A stretch of DNA of 64,000 nt from Monomorium pharaonis (GCF_013373865.1 NC_050475.1:10002021-10066020), one strand, 5' to 3'. Shown: positions 44,620 to 56,008, numbered from the stretch's first letter. Notes: generated from the letters alone by a model not told the origin. Numbers and translations: made by a program.

Positions 44620-45992
44620 TTTATGTTTCTGGCTGAGTATTTGTAATCAATTGGTGTTATCCAGTTGGTGTCTAGTAATCACATAAAAACGACGATAGTA
44701 TATGATGCTGCTTTTCCAGAAAACAATCTATATAGTTACTGTCTAATTATTAGTAATTTAAAATTAATCGACGAATCCAAGAAGAAAGTTATGTTGCTCC
44801 ATTATAAATGTCTAGTAACTATCTTGTGGAAATGTAGTCAGTTTTAATACGCTATATATATAACGCAAAGAACATATAGCGAATACACGTCAGAGTTAAG
44901 TAGCCTGTATTAATTATAAACGGTCTGTTCTTGTCTAAAAACTTCTTAGAGTAGAAAAGTGTATTTTGTTTCATTATAGCTTATTGTATGAGTGTACACT
45001 AGTTTAAATTCTTCAAAAAACACACACAAAACAGGTCTAAGAAGAAAATGAGTTAATCTTGAGTGGAAATTGCAACCTCAGGACTGTCTAGCAATAGGGT
45101 AGTTAACTTACCTATATACTTCTTTTTTTAATGCTAGTCATTTAAGAAGTTTAGTCCTTCCAATAGCTACATACAAGTTAATCAATATATAATATCTTAA
45201 TATTAAGAATTTTAAGTGATTTAGTCTCTGATGTAACTTATGTAGGCTATGCAAAACATCCTTCATCAATAAAGTTGCAGTAGCACAGGACGTAAGACGA
45301 TTGACCGAAGAGTCAGGGGTCCCAGGTTTAAATCCCAGTAATGTGATAAGCGATTTTTTCTAATACATTATACAATTGAAATATTTATGTTACATATAAT
45401 TAACAAGAGTTCCAGCATTAAAAGTCACTAGCATCGTCTCTAAAGAACAGTATTAATAGAATTACAAATTCTGATTAGCTAAATATATTTAGGGATGATG
45501 TATGCCTGATGCAGAAAATAAATGTCATAAAGAAAAAATAATGTTTACATTTTTTTTTATTTTCTATCTAGTCTCTATATAGTCCAGACTGCCTAGCTAC
45601 TAGGCTGATTTTGTTACCTAACTATTAGGTAACGTGGATGTAGTATAATCGTTAAATTACTACCTTGCAATTAGTTCTGATTTCCTATGTGATGTCATGA
45701 CTTTGTACTGTCGTTTGTATCGTCATTAGATCATATTTTTTCGTCATATGTAACTACTAGCCAAAGTGAGCGTTACATTACTGTCTAGTAACTAGCTCTG
45801 ATTATTTATCTCATTACTGTACATATTATTTTGTCTCGTCACTAGGTCATATTTTTTATTTAACTACTAGCTGAAATGAGCGTTACATTACTGGCTCATC
45901 ACTATCTAGACACACTAGCTAGTTATGATGTTAGACACAACTTTTCTATGTCATGACTAGACAGTCACTAGATGCAAATCCTACTCGGGTAG
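44620..45992 (+). mobile_element. TACCCGAGTAG-ended repeat, copy Q
   Basis: Collinear with copy P: TTATGTTTCTGGCTGAGTAT, GTCTAGTAATCACATAAAAA, GAATCCAAGAAGAAAGTTAT, AATGTCTAGTAACTATCTTG, GTCTAGCAATAGGGTAGTT. The right end is CTAGATGCAAATCCTACTCG then GGTA, inverse of the P left end. Q lacks the left end, probably truncated at the 15-bp-array element ending at 44593. Internal ACTAGCTGAAATGAGCGTTA repeats lie at about 45770 and 45870. Confidence 0.55.
45274..45352 (+). ncRNA. tRNA-derived SINE-like head
   Basis: Contains an A-box-like TAGCACAGGACG, a central TTGACCGAAGAGTCAG that can form an anticodon-arm-like stem, and a B-box-like GGTTTAAATCC (45325-45335). A full tRNA cloverleaf does not form (T stem and acceptor stem do not pair). 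It lies within repeat copy Q. It could be a decayed SINE head, a tRNA pseudogene or chance. Confidence 0.3.
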
Positions 45993-46049
45993 TACGTTAT
46001 GAATAAAAATAATTGTGTTCAAATGTATTGGTTCAAAATATCTAATTTT

Positions 46050-46158
46050 TCGCTATCTCTATCTCTCTCTCTCTTCGCTATAAGAGTCTCTATCTCGAAT
46101 CCGAGAGAGAGATAGATCAGAAGAGAGGAGAGAGATCCTCTCTCTCTCTCTCTATCTC

Positions 46159-46244
<86 letters not shown>

Positions 46245-46247
46245 CTA

Positions 46248-46335
<88 letters not shown>
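46050..46335. repeat. Long (TC)n microsatellite
   Basis: About 280 bp of TC dinucleotides with ATC and TTC interruptions; the largest simple repeat in the window. Minus-strand Arg/Glu-repeat ORFs are artefacts. Confidence 0.95.
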
Positions 46336-46338
<3 letters not shown>

Positions 46339-46769
46339 GTTGCTCAACTTAATTAATAAATAATTGCTATTACAGGAAAATAATCGTAGATTTTTACTTA
46401 ATTAACAAATATTATAACTTGATTTTTTTATACTTATGTTTTTAATTTGTTAATCTTATAAAACAATTGTTTTCCAATTGTTTTATTTTTATATATTGCC
46501 ACTATTGGTATTTTAATTTTAGTTAAAGAGCAATTTCTTGATTTCATATAATTACTCTTAACTTGCATATGTTTATACAAGCATGCAAGTCTATTGTCTT
46601 GAACATTTAGATGACAAAACTGCACAATTATAGCAAATATGATATGTTCCGCTTGATTTGCACAGATAACTTGACAAGTTTACTTGAACATGTGCGGCCG
46701 TCTTGATTTCCAAATATCGATTATAATCATCCTAGATAGATTCGTAATTGTTTTCATTCGTGATGAATG
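46336..46769. other. AT-rich DNA
   Basis: Nothing recognised. Confidence 0.4.
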
Positions 46770-47171
46770 AATCTCAACTGTTTACTAAGTGAGCGACAGT
46801 TTGGGACACAAGCAGACTCCCTGCAGGAGAGGCACCGAAAGAGAATCTCTTAAATCGACGTCGCCGTTGCGCGACGTGCATCGCCACAAAAGCGACACTA
46901 AGTTTACGGACTTGTCAACGGGTGGCCGCTTCTCAAAGGAATACCGCTGCGTCGTCGCGGGAATGCGTCCCCGAGTATGTCTTTCGTAACGTAGCATTCT
47001 CCTTCCTAAGAGGGTACGCAGCGTTCCGCATACCACCCGTTATTACGAAGCATGCACATGCTAACGCCCCGTCTCGACATTCACCAACTTCATCTTCCGC
47101 CTTCTAATTTCATGCGGACGATCTAACCTTGTTACGGTTATTGCAGTTTTGGGCGGCTGTGCTGCACTGCC
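46770..47171. other. CpG-rich unique patch
   Basis: GC-elevated sequence with open frames on both strands (46789-46989 plus; 46785-47036 minus) and no recognisable domain, splice pattern or terminal repeat. Possible exon, promoter or insertion remnant. Confidence 0.3.
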
Positions 47172-48351
47172 GCACCAAAAAAAAAATTAGTCTGTACTAT
47201 AGACCAGACTATGATATCTTTATGATAGAGTAAAGGCGGGTATTATGGCTATAGTTTTTATTTGAGGTCATAATTTTCAAACCGCTGGTTTTTTTATTTC
47301 GTAACTTTCTGAAATTCTAGTGTATTTAATAAGCTTTGATGACAAAATGTCTTGATCCATTAAAATCTGTCCATATTCGAAGAAAAAAAAGAATCTGAAA
47401 GCATGCATTTTGGCCATATTAAACGTGGGGTGGGTAATATGGCCAACTATAAGAAAAGTGTACAAAACAATATTTTGAAAAAGTGAGGTAATTTTAATCG
47501 TACAGAATATAAACATTGAAACATTTGAAACATACACATTTGAAAAATAAACATTTAATAAAAAAAAACATTGAATCTCGGTCTCGCTTTCTTTCTCTCT
47601 CTCTCTCTCTTTCTCTCTCCTCTCCACTCTCTTTACGTAACGCTGTCGTGCTCTCACAATCACTATTTTCTTACTTTGCTGTTATTGTCACTCTCAGCAC
47701 TGGCGTACTCTACACTCTGTTGTACTCGCTGGCCATATTTGCCGCCGAGCACACATTTAATAATGTGCATTATAATTACAAAAATAATGGGCAAAGCACA
47801 ATAAATTTATTATAAAAATATAGCCAAGGTTCAGGTTTTTAAATGTGTAATGAGAAAAGCCAAAATTATTTTGTTTTAATTTGAAAATTTTACTTAGTTG
47901 GAAGTGCGATGTCTGACTTTGACGTGTATATTTTGATGGTTATGGAAAACAATGAAGCACCAAACCACAAATAACAACAAAATAGAGAGGTTCTTGTTAC
48001 CAAACTTCAAGAATAGCTACAATAATTCATTTTTATACATTATCAATGTTTATCAATGTTTAGAATATTTAATACGAGCATTGTGGCCATATTATCCGCC
48101 TGGCCATAATGCCCGCTTTTATCCTATTTTGAACCGCTGAACACAATCCGATGTCAAAATTGCATCACTCATCATTTTCCGCGTGCAGAGGAATTATTGC
48201 AATTTTCAAGGTTTTCAGGCCACTTTTTCAATTAAAAAAGAAAAGTGGATGATAGAGCAATTCTGATACCAGGTTTGTATTCAGCGGCTCAAAATATATA
48301 AGGATATCATGGTCTGATCTATAGTACAGATCACTTTTTTTATTTGGTGTG
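47172..48351. mobile_element. Hairpin element (about 280 bp) split by a 0.9-kb insertion
   Basis: The left arm GTCTGTACTATAGACCAGAC then TATGATATCTTTAT stops at 47223 and resumes at 48125 as TATTTTGAACCGCTGAACAC. The right arm (48270-48351), read inverted, is GATCTGTACTATAGATCAGA, CCATGATATCCTTATATATT, TTGAGCCGCTGAATAC without interruption. Ends CACCAAA / TTTGGTGTG. The split position is occupied exactly by the pogo-like element 47224-48124. Confidence 0.8.
47224..48124. mobile_element. Pogo-like TIR element, copy 3 (901 bp), nested
   Basis: Left end GATAGAGTAAAGGCGGGTAT then TATGGC; right end GGCCATAATGCCCGCTTTTA then TCC. TAT on both sides (47221-47223, 48125-48127). The empty site is preserved in the intact right arm of the host hairpin, which supports a TA-centred target duplication. 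Internal TATGGCCAACT and GTGGCCATATT motifs sit near the ends. The interior has a short (TC)n run (47592-47625) and no transposase. Confidence 0.75.
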
Positions 48352-49448
48352 ATGTGTTATTAAATAGAATACTTGTTTTAATTTGATATTATTTCTGTAC
48401 GAGCTCTCCCAAATCTTCATGTATTTATCAAGTCATTAATTTAACACATACCCATCAAGCAATTATTTTTCTAAAAAGTTTTGTCGCTATCATTACAAAA
48501 TAATTTTAAAGCTAGAGAGAATATTAGAATAAAAAATTTTTTTAACAGTCATAAATGAAATCAATAAGTATCTCTAACAAATATTTTTACGAACAATTAC
48601 CTCGAATGTACACAACAAAAAATAAGAAATGGATATAATTAGAAGTTACATAGCGTAGAAGCCAGGCATTCTTTGTAGACAATAATTTAACGAGAGGCCA
48701 ATAACTTAATCCGAGTTAGCGGACGCGTTATAATGATTATGACCACCGGTGAGGACTTAGTGCTGTCACTGCAAAAACTAATAGCGGCTTAAGTTTTAGA
48801 GAAGCCGTGATTAAACGGCTTAAAATGTTAAGCCGGAAATTTACATTATACCAGTAACGCGACCACCTCCTGTCAGTTCTGATAGTCCGCTCTTACTGCG
48901 ATCTGAAGAAAATAAATACATAAGCACGTGTTTTGTTATTAATATCATCAATGTATGTGTATATACAGAGTGTCTCAAAATCACCGGATGTTCTTTCAAA
49001 AGTGTATTCTTTTGGAAAATTTCAAAACAAAGATCCTAATACAAAAATTTCACAATAAAAACTATAATAGTATTTTTAAATGATTAGCGATCAAGGTTTA
49101 TGAATCATAAAATTGACATTTAGAGATCAGGCATAGGCTCGTTTCTATCAACGGAGATTAATTTTAAGCTCGTTTAACTTATTCTTTATCTTTTTCTAAT
49201 TTTTGTAACTAGAATAAAATAACAAGTAAGTTAAATCGAGATTAAAGTTGATCCACGTTGGTAGAACGTGGATTTGTCATAACAGGCCTAAGTGTTATGA
49301 CAAATGGTAAAAGTGATATCACGAATAGTATTCTTTGAATAACATTAAAATTTTATACAAATATGCAATAATATTTTTTGTTACATGTGCATCAAAAGTC
49401 GTCCTTTTTGTGTCCCTCTTCCATTCACAAAGTTGATTTTCCACTAAC
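48352..49448. other. Mostly AT-rich DNA, possible decayed MITE end
   Basis: TACAGAGTGTCTCAAAATCA at about 48964 resembles the ACAGGGTGTCCCA terminus, but no partner end was found. 48690-48900 is GC-richer (AGCGGACGCG, GCCGTGATTAAACGGC) and unassigned. Confidence 0.35.
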
Positions 49449-49659
49449 CACAGGGAGAGAATTTTCTTTTAAAATTTACTCTCAAAATCTGGTAATTGTA
49501 TATGTGTGATCTCGAAAAATTTTACTATACACTTTAGCAAAATTTACTATACTTTTAGTAAATTTTACTAAAAAGTGTAATAAAATTCCTCGAGTTAACA
49601 CATTATCCTACAATTATCAGATTTTTAAGGTAAGATTTAAGAGAAAATTCTCTCTGTGC
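49449..49659. mobile_element. Hairpin MITE (211 bp)
   Basis: CACAGGGAGAGAATTTTCTT at the left and AAGAGAAAATTCTCTCTGTG at the right. Arms continue through AAATCTGGTAATTGTA and TACAATTATCAGATTT. The centre TAGTAAATTTTACTA is palindromic. Confidence 0.7.
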
Positions 49660-49769
49660 AGTTATCTCACGTAAGTAAACCTTTATTTCATTATTTTATC
49701 TTCTTAATGGATAACGTGAGTCACGGAAAAAAATATTATCTCCACAAGATTTCTACATAATTACTTGAA

Positions 49770-50400
49770 TTTGACTACGACTAGTTGACTTTTTCTACGT
49801 TTACCTTCGTTGTTACACTCGTATGCGCATCGTCTCGCCATACGCATATGGTAAAGGTACAAATTCATGAGACGCTGAAAGCCAGCGTTGAGCGTCGGCA
49901 CGTGACATCATTTGATGCTAGCGTCAAGAGGAAGAAGTTGGATCATACCAACTTCAAACGTCAAGCAGCGTCGAGCAGTGTTAAGCAGTATATACAAGAA
50001 AAATGGAAAATAAAGGATGAATATACGATGACGGGAAATATGGTATGATAAAATTCATGCGTATTGCGTTCTTGGAATATTGATTCTATCGAATATCATT
50101 TTTTACGATAATTTTTCCGTTTTTGCACTCCAAATCTAAATGTTTTATAAAGTGTTTTAAAACAAAACATTAAAGTGTTTTATCGGATCAAATATATGAA
50201 AATAAAACAGGATAACTGTTTTATACATCAGATTAAAACATCATAATGTTTTATTATAAAACGTTTAATACATTTTACATAAATAATACGTTTACTTATT
50301 ATGTTTTTAAGCGAAAAAGAGCGTCGAGCGTCAGCATGAAAAGGTATCTTAACTTTCGCAGAATTACCGTATGCGTGTGACTATGTCGCTTTCATAAACC
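49770..50400. mobile_element. Possible TIR element with GAGCGTC motifs
   Basis: Left AGTTGACTTTTTCTACGTTT...CATACGCATATGG and right CGTATGCGTGTGACTATG...AACCTAACTTTGACTA are roughly inverse. AGCGTTGAGCGTCGG and GAGCGTCGAGCGTCAGC lie just inside. The 87-codon frame at 49785-50048 crosses the left end and has no known domain. Low certainty. Confidence 0.3.
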
Positions 50401-51104
50401 TAACTTTGACTAATTCGTCATATCTGATCAAACATCGCATCATATTAAAAAGGTCGATATATGGCGAGTGTCAGTCAAACTATATAAAAAGAAAGTTTTT
50501 TTCATTTGGGAAAGGCGGAACCCTCCTTCCTTCTCTGCAAATCTTTCGCCAATTGTCCTGAGCCCCTTCTCGCCTTCACATTTTCTACGCACTTGTAACA
50601 AAAACTAATATGTACAACTCATGCGGATTGACTATTTCTTACGAGTGCATCCACTCTCCGGAATCGTGGAAAATAGCCAACTTTCTGCACTTATATGTAC
50701 ATATGTACATATGTCTTCCGTTTTATAATAGTAAAAATGCTATTTGCTTTGACGATAGTAATAGTTTCATTTTATTATAATGCACAAAAATAATCTATTA
50801 CAATTTAAATCTTTGTTGTTTAAATCTTTTTTATAAGAATAAAAGTTTTAAAGTAATTAATAATTTTGTAATTTTATTCTTATTTCAAATAATTAATTAG
50901 AAATAATTTAATAAACATTAAATTGTTAAGGTTAAATAAATGTTATCCTTTAATATTATTTTAAATGTTTTATTAATGCAAAATAATGTAAAATAATAAA
51001 TAAATATACATATATAGCAATATATAGCACATTAACGTATATATTAAATATTTAATACACAAATGTTAAATAAATATTTATTTAAAATCATTAGTTTAAA
51101 TATT
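50401..51104. other. AT-rich DNA
   Basis: No feature beyond short TATA/ATGTAC repeats (50693-50710). Confidence 0.4.
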
Positions 51105-51330
51105 GAAGTTTTCAAAAATAATCAGATTTTCTTGAAAATGGGTTTCTGTAAGTTTTTTGGATCGCTAAATCTAAATTTTATATCAAAATTACAAAATTAA
51201 AAATAACGGATCCAATATGGCCCATCAAGTTTTTAAAAATAATCAGATTTTCTTGAAAATGGGATTCTATATTAGATCCGTTATTTTGAATTTTGAAATT
51301 CTGATCTTAAATTCGAAATCAGCGATCCCA
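51105..51330. repeat. Duplicated AATCAGATTTTCTTGAAAAT unit
   Basis: AAAAATAATCAGATTTTCTTG then AAAATGGG occurs at about 51113 and 51234 (121 bp apart). GGATC / TAACGGATCC / AGATCCGTTA motifs between and after them are partly inverted. Origin unknown. Confidence 0.6.
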
Positions 51331-52084
51331 GAAATGTAAAAATAAATTTGTGGATAAAATGATAAAACTTTTTTTTTACCATAAAAAATGACACAGAACG
51401 TTGATTTCTGTCTCACAGTTAAAAGGTTAATAATATTAAATTAACTTTAAATAAATATTATATAAATATTTGTCCTATATCATTATTTAATGACTATTCA
51501 GTATAATATAAATATTAAATTAGTATTAAATAAATATTTTTTAAATATTTTATTTTAAAACAATTTATTTTATGTAAGATAAACATTAGGTAAACATTAT
51601 TATTTTTTGTAAATTATTATTTAAAATAAATAATTAATATAAAATAAATGCTTAATAAATATTAAATATTAAATAAATATTATTTGTACAATAAATAGTA
51701 ATAATATAAAAGTAATTAAAAATAAAAATTTTTCAAACATTGAAAAATATTGTTTGCTGATTAAGGTAGAATGAGAGACAAATAAGTTAAAATCACATTT
51801 CGTCTCTTTTCGAGACTACAGCCCTTATAAAAATGTAATACCATCAAATTAAGGCAGTATTAAACTGGACAGTAATTATTACTTATTTTGAGTATTAAAT
51901 GTACTAACAATAGTGCTTTTAATACTTAAAATAAGTATTAATTAAGCCAATTTATAATAAAACTGCTCAGTATTACAATTTGTATAAGTAACTAATCAGA
52001 AGTTCTAGCTCTTTAGTAGAAAGATATGAACGTGACCTCATTTCATCTGCCTCTCATTTCACGCCTTGCTTCCCCTTTCACTGC
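51331..52084. other. AT-rich DNA
   Basis: TAAATATTA-rich low-complexity sequence; nothing recognised. Confidence 0.4.
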
Positions 52085-52320
52085 AATCACTGATCCAGGC
52101 CTGCTCGGTTTAGGAGTGGGAGTATAGGCATACGTAGAAAAGGACAAACGTAGACGTTGAAAAGGGACGGATGATATACCAGGTATTTTCTTCTCTCTCA
52201 CACGCAGGCGTGTGTAAGAGAGAAGGAAATACCTGTTATATCGTACGTAAGCCTTACCCCCACCCCTGAAATTTGGGACAATCCTCGGTCTAGATATACT
52301 ATGTCTATGCACTGATCTTT
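52085..52320. mobile_element. Hairpin element with a strong central stem
   Basis: The core stem CAGGTATTTTCTTCTCTCTC (52178-52197) then ACACGC pairs with GTGTGTAAGAGAGAAGGAAA then TACCTG (to 52233) around a four-base loop, about 26 bp with a few mismatches. Looser outer arms (GGAGTGGGAGTATAGGCATA / TACGTAAGCCTTACCCCCAC) extend the inverted repeat to about 235 bp, so a MITE is likelier than a dedicated small-RNA gene, although the tip has a pre-miRNA-like shape. The minus-strand ORF 52043-52312 is probably incidental. Confidence 0.5.
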
Positions 52321-52894
52321 ACATATCGATGACAAAAATCAATTATATTAAAGAATCACTGAGCGCTCACTGGGCAGTTTATTTTTTACCGAATGCACAT
52401 ATGGCTACAGTTTTGTTTGAATTAATTTATTGATTGAATTAAGTTAAGTTTGAATTAAATGCTTCGAAGTATTTGTAGCGACAAGTCGACCACAGCCATG
52501 GATTGTGTATTTTAGACGTGACAATTTGACTTATACTTTATATATTTAATATTATGATAAATCGGAACAAATAACGTTTCGCCTAAGATTTTTCTGGAAT
52601 GGCTCTAATAAGAGCAAAAAATCGAAATATCATACAAAATCCACAGTATTATATATTGATATAAAATAATTATCATTTAATTAAATTTATTAAATATAAC
52701 ATTACCAATTAGTTATATTAAACTGAGAAAAGTTTTGATTATTTCAACAAGAAATACGAAACACATGTCGATATTATAATTTTAATTAATGTAATTAAAT
52801 TTCTAATTTTTAATTAGAATGCTTGATAGATTTAACAATGAGAATATGGGTTTATACTTTTCTAATAAATTTACAAGATTTCAAATTTATGGAA
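52321..52894. other. AT-rich DNA
   Basis: Nothing recognised. Confidence 0.4.
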
Positions 52895-52919
52895 CCTAAC
52901 CTAACCTAACCTAACCTAA
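52895..52919 (-). repeat. Short telomere-type (TTAGG)5 array
   Basis: Five perfect CCTAA units on the plus strand, that is TTAGG on the minus strand, the canonical insect telomere repeat. AT-rich unique sequence on both sides shows that it is interstitial. Confidence 0.9.
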
Positions 52920-53878
52920 TTTTCTCGTAAACGTTAGATCGCAGTTAGATTACATAATTAGTTATCACACTAACTGTTTTTCTATGCAATTTTTTTATAA
53001 AGCTGATTTACTTGTAAGAAATTTGGTCCATATCTGATTTAATGGACAATTTTCGCTTTAATTATATGTCTTTAATACAGCCAATAACAATTTCAGCTAT
53101 AATGTTTAACGTAGGAAAAGGGAGGGAAATAATAATCATCGATAAGCAAGCGCCGCTCCGGCTTCGGATCGTTAATCATTTCTGCGCGTGTAAATTAATT
53201 CCGGGATGATAATTATGCATTTATGCGAGTACGCACAAATTACAATCACGTTTCTGAGGCATAATGCACATGATTCAGGTCATTGCATCCTGATTACTCA
53301 CCAATTATAATGCGCTTATATATCGAGTATATTTAGGCGTTCCTTCATACTTGCCGTTAGAAATGCATATGCACACTGACAACCGGATTTACATACACTA
53401 TATAATGCAGCTCTAATAACGCATTGTACAGATTGACAAATTAAGATGTCCCTAATAATATCAACACAGTTGTATTTTACATGTTTCTGTAATGCATCCA
53501 TTTACATAAAAAGATATCGGTAAGAAAAAAAATTTTACTTTATAAACATACATATTTGCATGATTTTTTATCCTTTTTATACGATATATTTTATTGTCAT
53601 TAAATTAGCACAATAATACGTATCAAAAAAAATTAATTTTAATCTTTAAAGTACTACTGTATTCTAATAAATACTATTGCAAATGAATTTTTATCCAGGT
53701 GCTAATTCAAGTTTGATACTGGTTTTTTATTATAATAAAATTTTGATATTTTTAAAATAACATTTAATAAGATTTTGTTCATATTAAAATAGTGTTATTT
53801 TACTTATTTTAACACCTTACAATACATAAAACAGAAGAAGTATAAAAAATTGTCATAAATGTAAAATTTGTAATTATA
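52920..53878. other. Unique non-coding DNA; mixed-composition block 53100-53480
   Basis: 53100-53480 is less AT-rich and non-repetitive, with several ATTA/TAAT and GATA-like sites (for example TTAATCATTT, GATGATAATTATG). It has no coding frame worth calling. It may be regulatory, but only conservation could show this. Confidence 0.3.
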
Positions 53879-54068
53879 CACTGAAAAAAAGTAATATATT
53901 CAATAAGAGATGTAATTGAGGGCTGCCAACAAAGATACACTCAATACAATAATATATGCTATTGCAGTATCAACATTGTACTTGCATTAACAGTAAATAT
54001 TATTGTATTGAATATTTTATGTAGTTGGCAGCCCGCAATTACATATGGCTATATTACTTTTTTCTGTA
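53879..54068. mobile_element. Hairpin MITE (190 bp)
   Basis: CACTGAAAAAAAGTAATATA at the left, TATATTACTTTTTTCTGTAT at the right. Inner arms ATGTAATTGAGGGCTGCCAA and TTGGCAGCCCGCAATTACAT, then TCAATACAATAATAT and its inverse. TA lies at both junctions. Confidence 0.75.
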
Positions 54069-54279
54069 TGTGAATGAGTTTTAATCTAAAATGGTGTCAA
54101 TGTAAGAAAAATATTAATAGCATTGCAAAGTTAATGTTTATTTGGTGCAATACTTGGCATTAATAAAATCACAAGAAAAAATAATTTTATTGAAACTTTA
54201 ACTTGAATGCAAAAATTAATTCTAAATGCGTTTGCCCACTTTATTTACAATTTTTTAAAAATATTTAAGATGTATAAGT
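54069..54279. other. AT-rich DNA
   Basis: Nothing recognised. Confidence 0.4.
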
Positions 54280-54580
54280 CGGAATAACTCGAGATCTGTC
54301 AATGCAAACCGATATATCCCCATTAACGCAATTATCCTTCGTTCAACTGCTAGCTACCGGTTGTCCACGTTATGATGAGAACATTGGAATCCATTAATAC
54401 GGGTTCGGTCGCGCGCAGGTTCATTATCGTGCATTAATTAGCAACACCCTATATCACTGGCAATACTATCGGTCCGGCTTGCTATTTCGTGGCTAACCAC
54501 TGGCTCGTGACGTTCTGACCATGCGATGGCAGTGGCTTGATCCGATAAAAGGTTCGATAACAGTTTATTTATCGCAATAA
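54280..54580. promoter_or_regulatory. Candidate regulatory block
   Basis: About 300 bp of balanced, non-repetitive sequence between AT-rich repeats, containing GCATTAATTAGCAA, CATTAACGCAATTATCC, CATTAATACGGG (homeodomain-type ATTA cores) and CCGATAAAAGG / TCGATAACAG (GATA cores). Motif content alone is weak evidence; the call rests on contrast with the transposon-derived surroundings. Confidence 0.25.
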
Positions 54581-54808
54581 ACAAGTAAACGCGTACTATG
54601 TTTGTCAGATATTTCTGTTACCTATTTACATCTTTTACGTTATCACCACCGGATGTCTGATGACAAATCTAACAGTCTTGCTAGTACTAAATTTAGATTG
54701 GTGTTGACACAATGGATCATATATTTTATTAGTGAGATATTAAATACATGGCAAAAATACATGGCAAAAATCCGGAGAGAAAAGGATTTTGGAAGTTCAA
54801 ATCCTCTT

Positions 54809-54860
54809 CTCTCGATTTTTATTTTTTATTTTTTATTTTTTATTTTTTATTTTTTATTAT
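54809..54860. repeat. (ATTTTTT)n-type microsatellite
   Basis: Six or seven units of TATTTTT. Confidence 0.9.
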
Positions 54861-55363
54861 AGAAAATTTTACTTTTAACTATGATTAAAGTTTTTCATAT
54901 TATGTAAAATATTATTTTCTCTAAGAAAAAAATAAAAATTATGATTTGAAAATTATAATATTAAAAATTATGGCAAAATCTAATATTTTTCTTATTGAAA
55001 ATCAGAAACGAGAAGATATTCTAAGCATCCAAAAAAGCAATGCATTAACAAAAAATTGTTACTGTACGTGTTAACAAAATTGATAACCCCCCTCCTTTCC
55101 CTGTCGACAAAAATCCTGAATACATTAAATATATAACATACATAATACATTTGATATGTTCATATATATTTATAAATTTAATTATAAATTTCAAGGAAAA
55201 TAATTCCAGTTCTTTGTGTTTTAAAGTTTAATCTTCTTTTTTTTTTCAAATAAAGTTGTTCTTTCTTTCATATTATATGTCATTTTAAATTACAGATATT
55301 TACTTTGCATTTTGATAACATTCTTAAAATTATTTTGCTTTATTCCAAAATTTAGTTGGAAAT

Positions 55364-55640
55364 AGAAGAGAGTAAATTAAAGCAATTTTGTTATACTTAC
55401 AAGTTCAAACAAAGTTTTAAAGCAGCAGAAATGGTTCGCAAGTTCAATAAATTGGTGGATAAATTTAAAATAACATACGGTACAATCATGGTTCGTAAAA
55501 TTTTGTGCTGAAAACGAGAGCCTTGAAAATGAGGAAAGTCGCAAATATATTTACGTTAGCAAAGAGTCAATAACAATCAACTAAAGGCGTTAGTTGCAAT
55601 AGATTCACCCAAATTACACAAAAGGTACCTGGAAAAAAAT
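55364..55640 (+). pseudogene. Mariner transposase N-terminal fragment
   Basis: After the acceptor-like CCAAAATTTAG a frame reads IEESKLKQFCYTYKFKQSFK, AAEMVRKFNKL, GTIMVRKIL. After frame changes it gives ENESLENEESRKYI, then INQLKALVAIDSPKLH. This corresponds to the HTH region of mariner transposases: F-x-x-G-x-x-AAE, then the S-L-E-(N/D)-E linker where families have R-S-G-R-P, then N-N-Q-L-K-A-L-V. The GRP AT-hook is lost and the catalytic DDD domain is absent. The splice-like AG before it may be chance, because mariner genes usually lack introns. Confidence 0.55.
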
Positions 55641-55904
55641 TGTTATGGTTGTTATAATAATATTCTGTATATTTAAAACAAAAATGTATGCGAATTAAGT
55701 TATATTGATATTATACTGAATACAGTTTCTAGGCATATCTATGCGGTTTTTATGTAGTTCTTATGATAAATAATGTTCTATTAGAATATTCTCTTATATA
55801 ATTACCTTAATCAAAAGACAATTTATCTTTATTTTTCTATGTGATCTGCAGAAAAATGTAGTATGATGTATAAGATATCTATAAAATATGTCATATATTC
55901 TTTA
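55641..55904. other. AT-rich DNA
   Basis: Nothing recognised. Confidence 0.4.
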
Positions 55905-55974
55905 TATACATTTATATATATTTATATATGTTTATATATATATATATATACATATGTATATATATATACATATA

Positions 55975-56008
<34 letters not shown>
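55905..56008. repeat. (TA)n / (CATA)n microsatellite
   Basis: Mixed TATA, ATACAT and CATA repeats; its last eight bases are the target of the hAT insertion. Confidence 0.85.

Noticed and set aside
43986..44686. Overlapping ORFs with Thr-His, Cys-Val and Asn-Ala-His repeats
   Set aside because: Products of the (CA)n run and 15-bp arrays of the core element, not genes.
45274..45352. Functional tRNA gene
   Set aside because: The A- and B-box-like motifs are degenerate, and the acceptor and T stems do not pair.
31988..45992. A 14-kb Polinton/Maverick-like element framed by TACCCGAGTAG termini
   Set aside because: No polymerase, integrase or capsid-type coding sequence is visible, and the interior aligns as two collinear copies of a small repeat plus unrelated insertions.
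46117..46347. Arg/Glu-repeat ORF; also Leu/Ser-repeat ORFs at 16232-16477 and 18183-18446
   Set aside because: Translations of (TC)n/(GA)n microsatellites.
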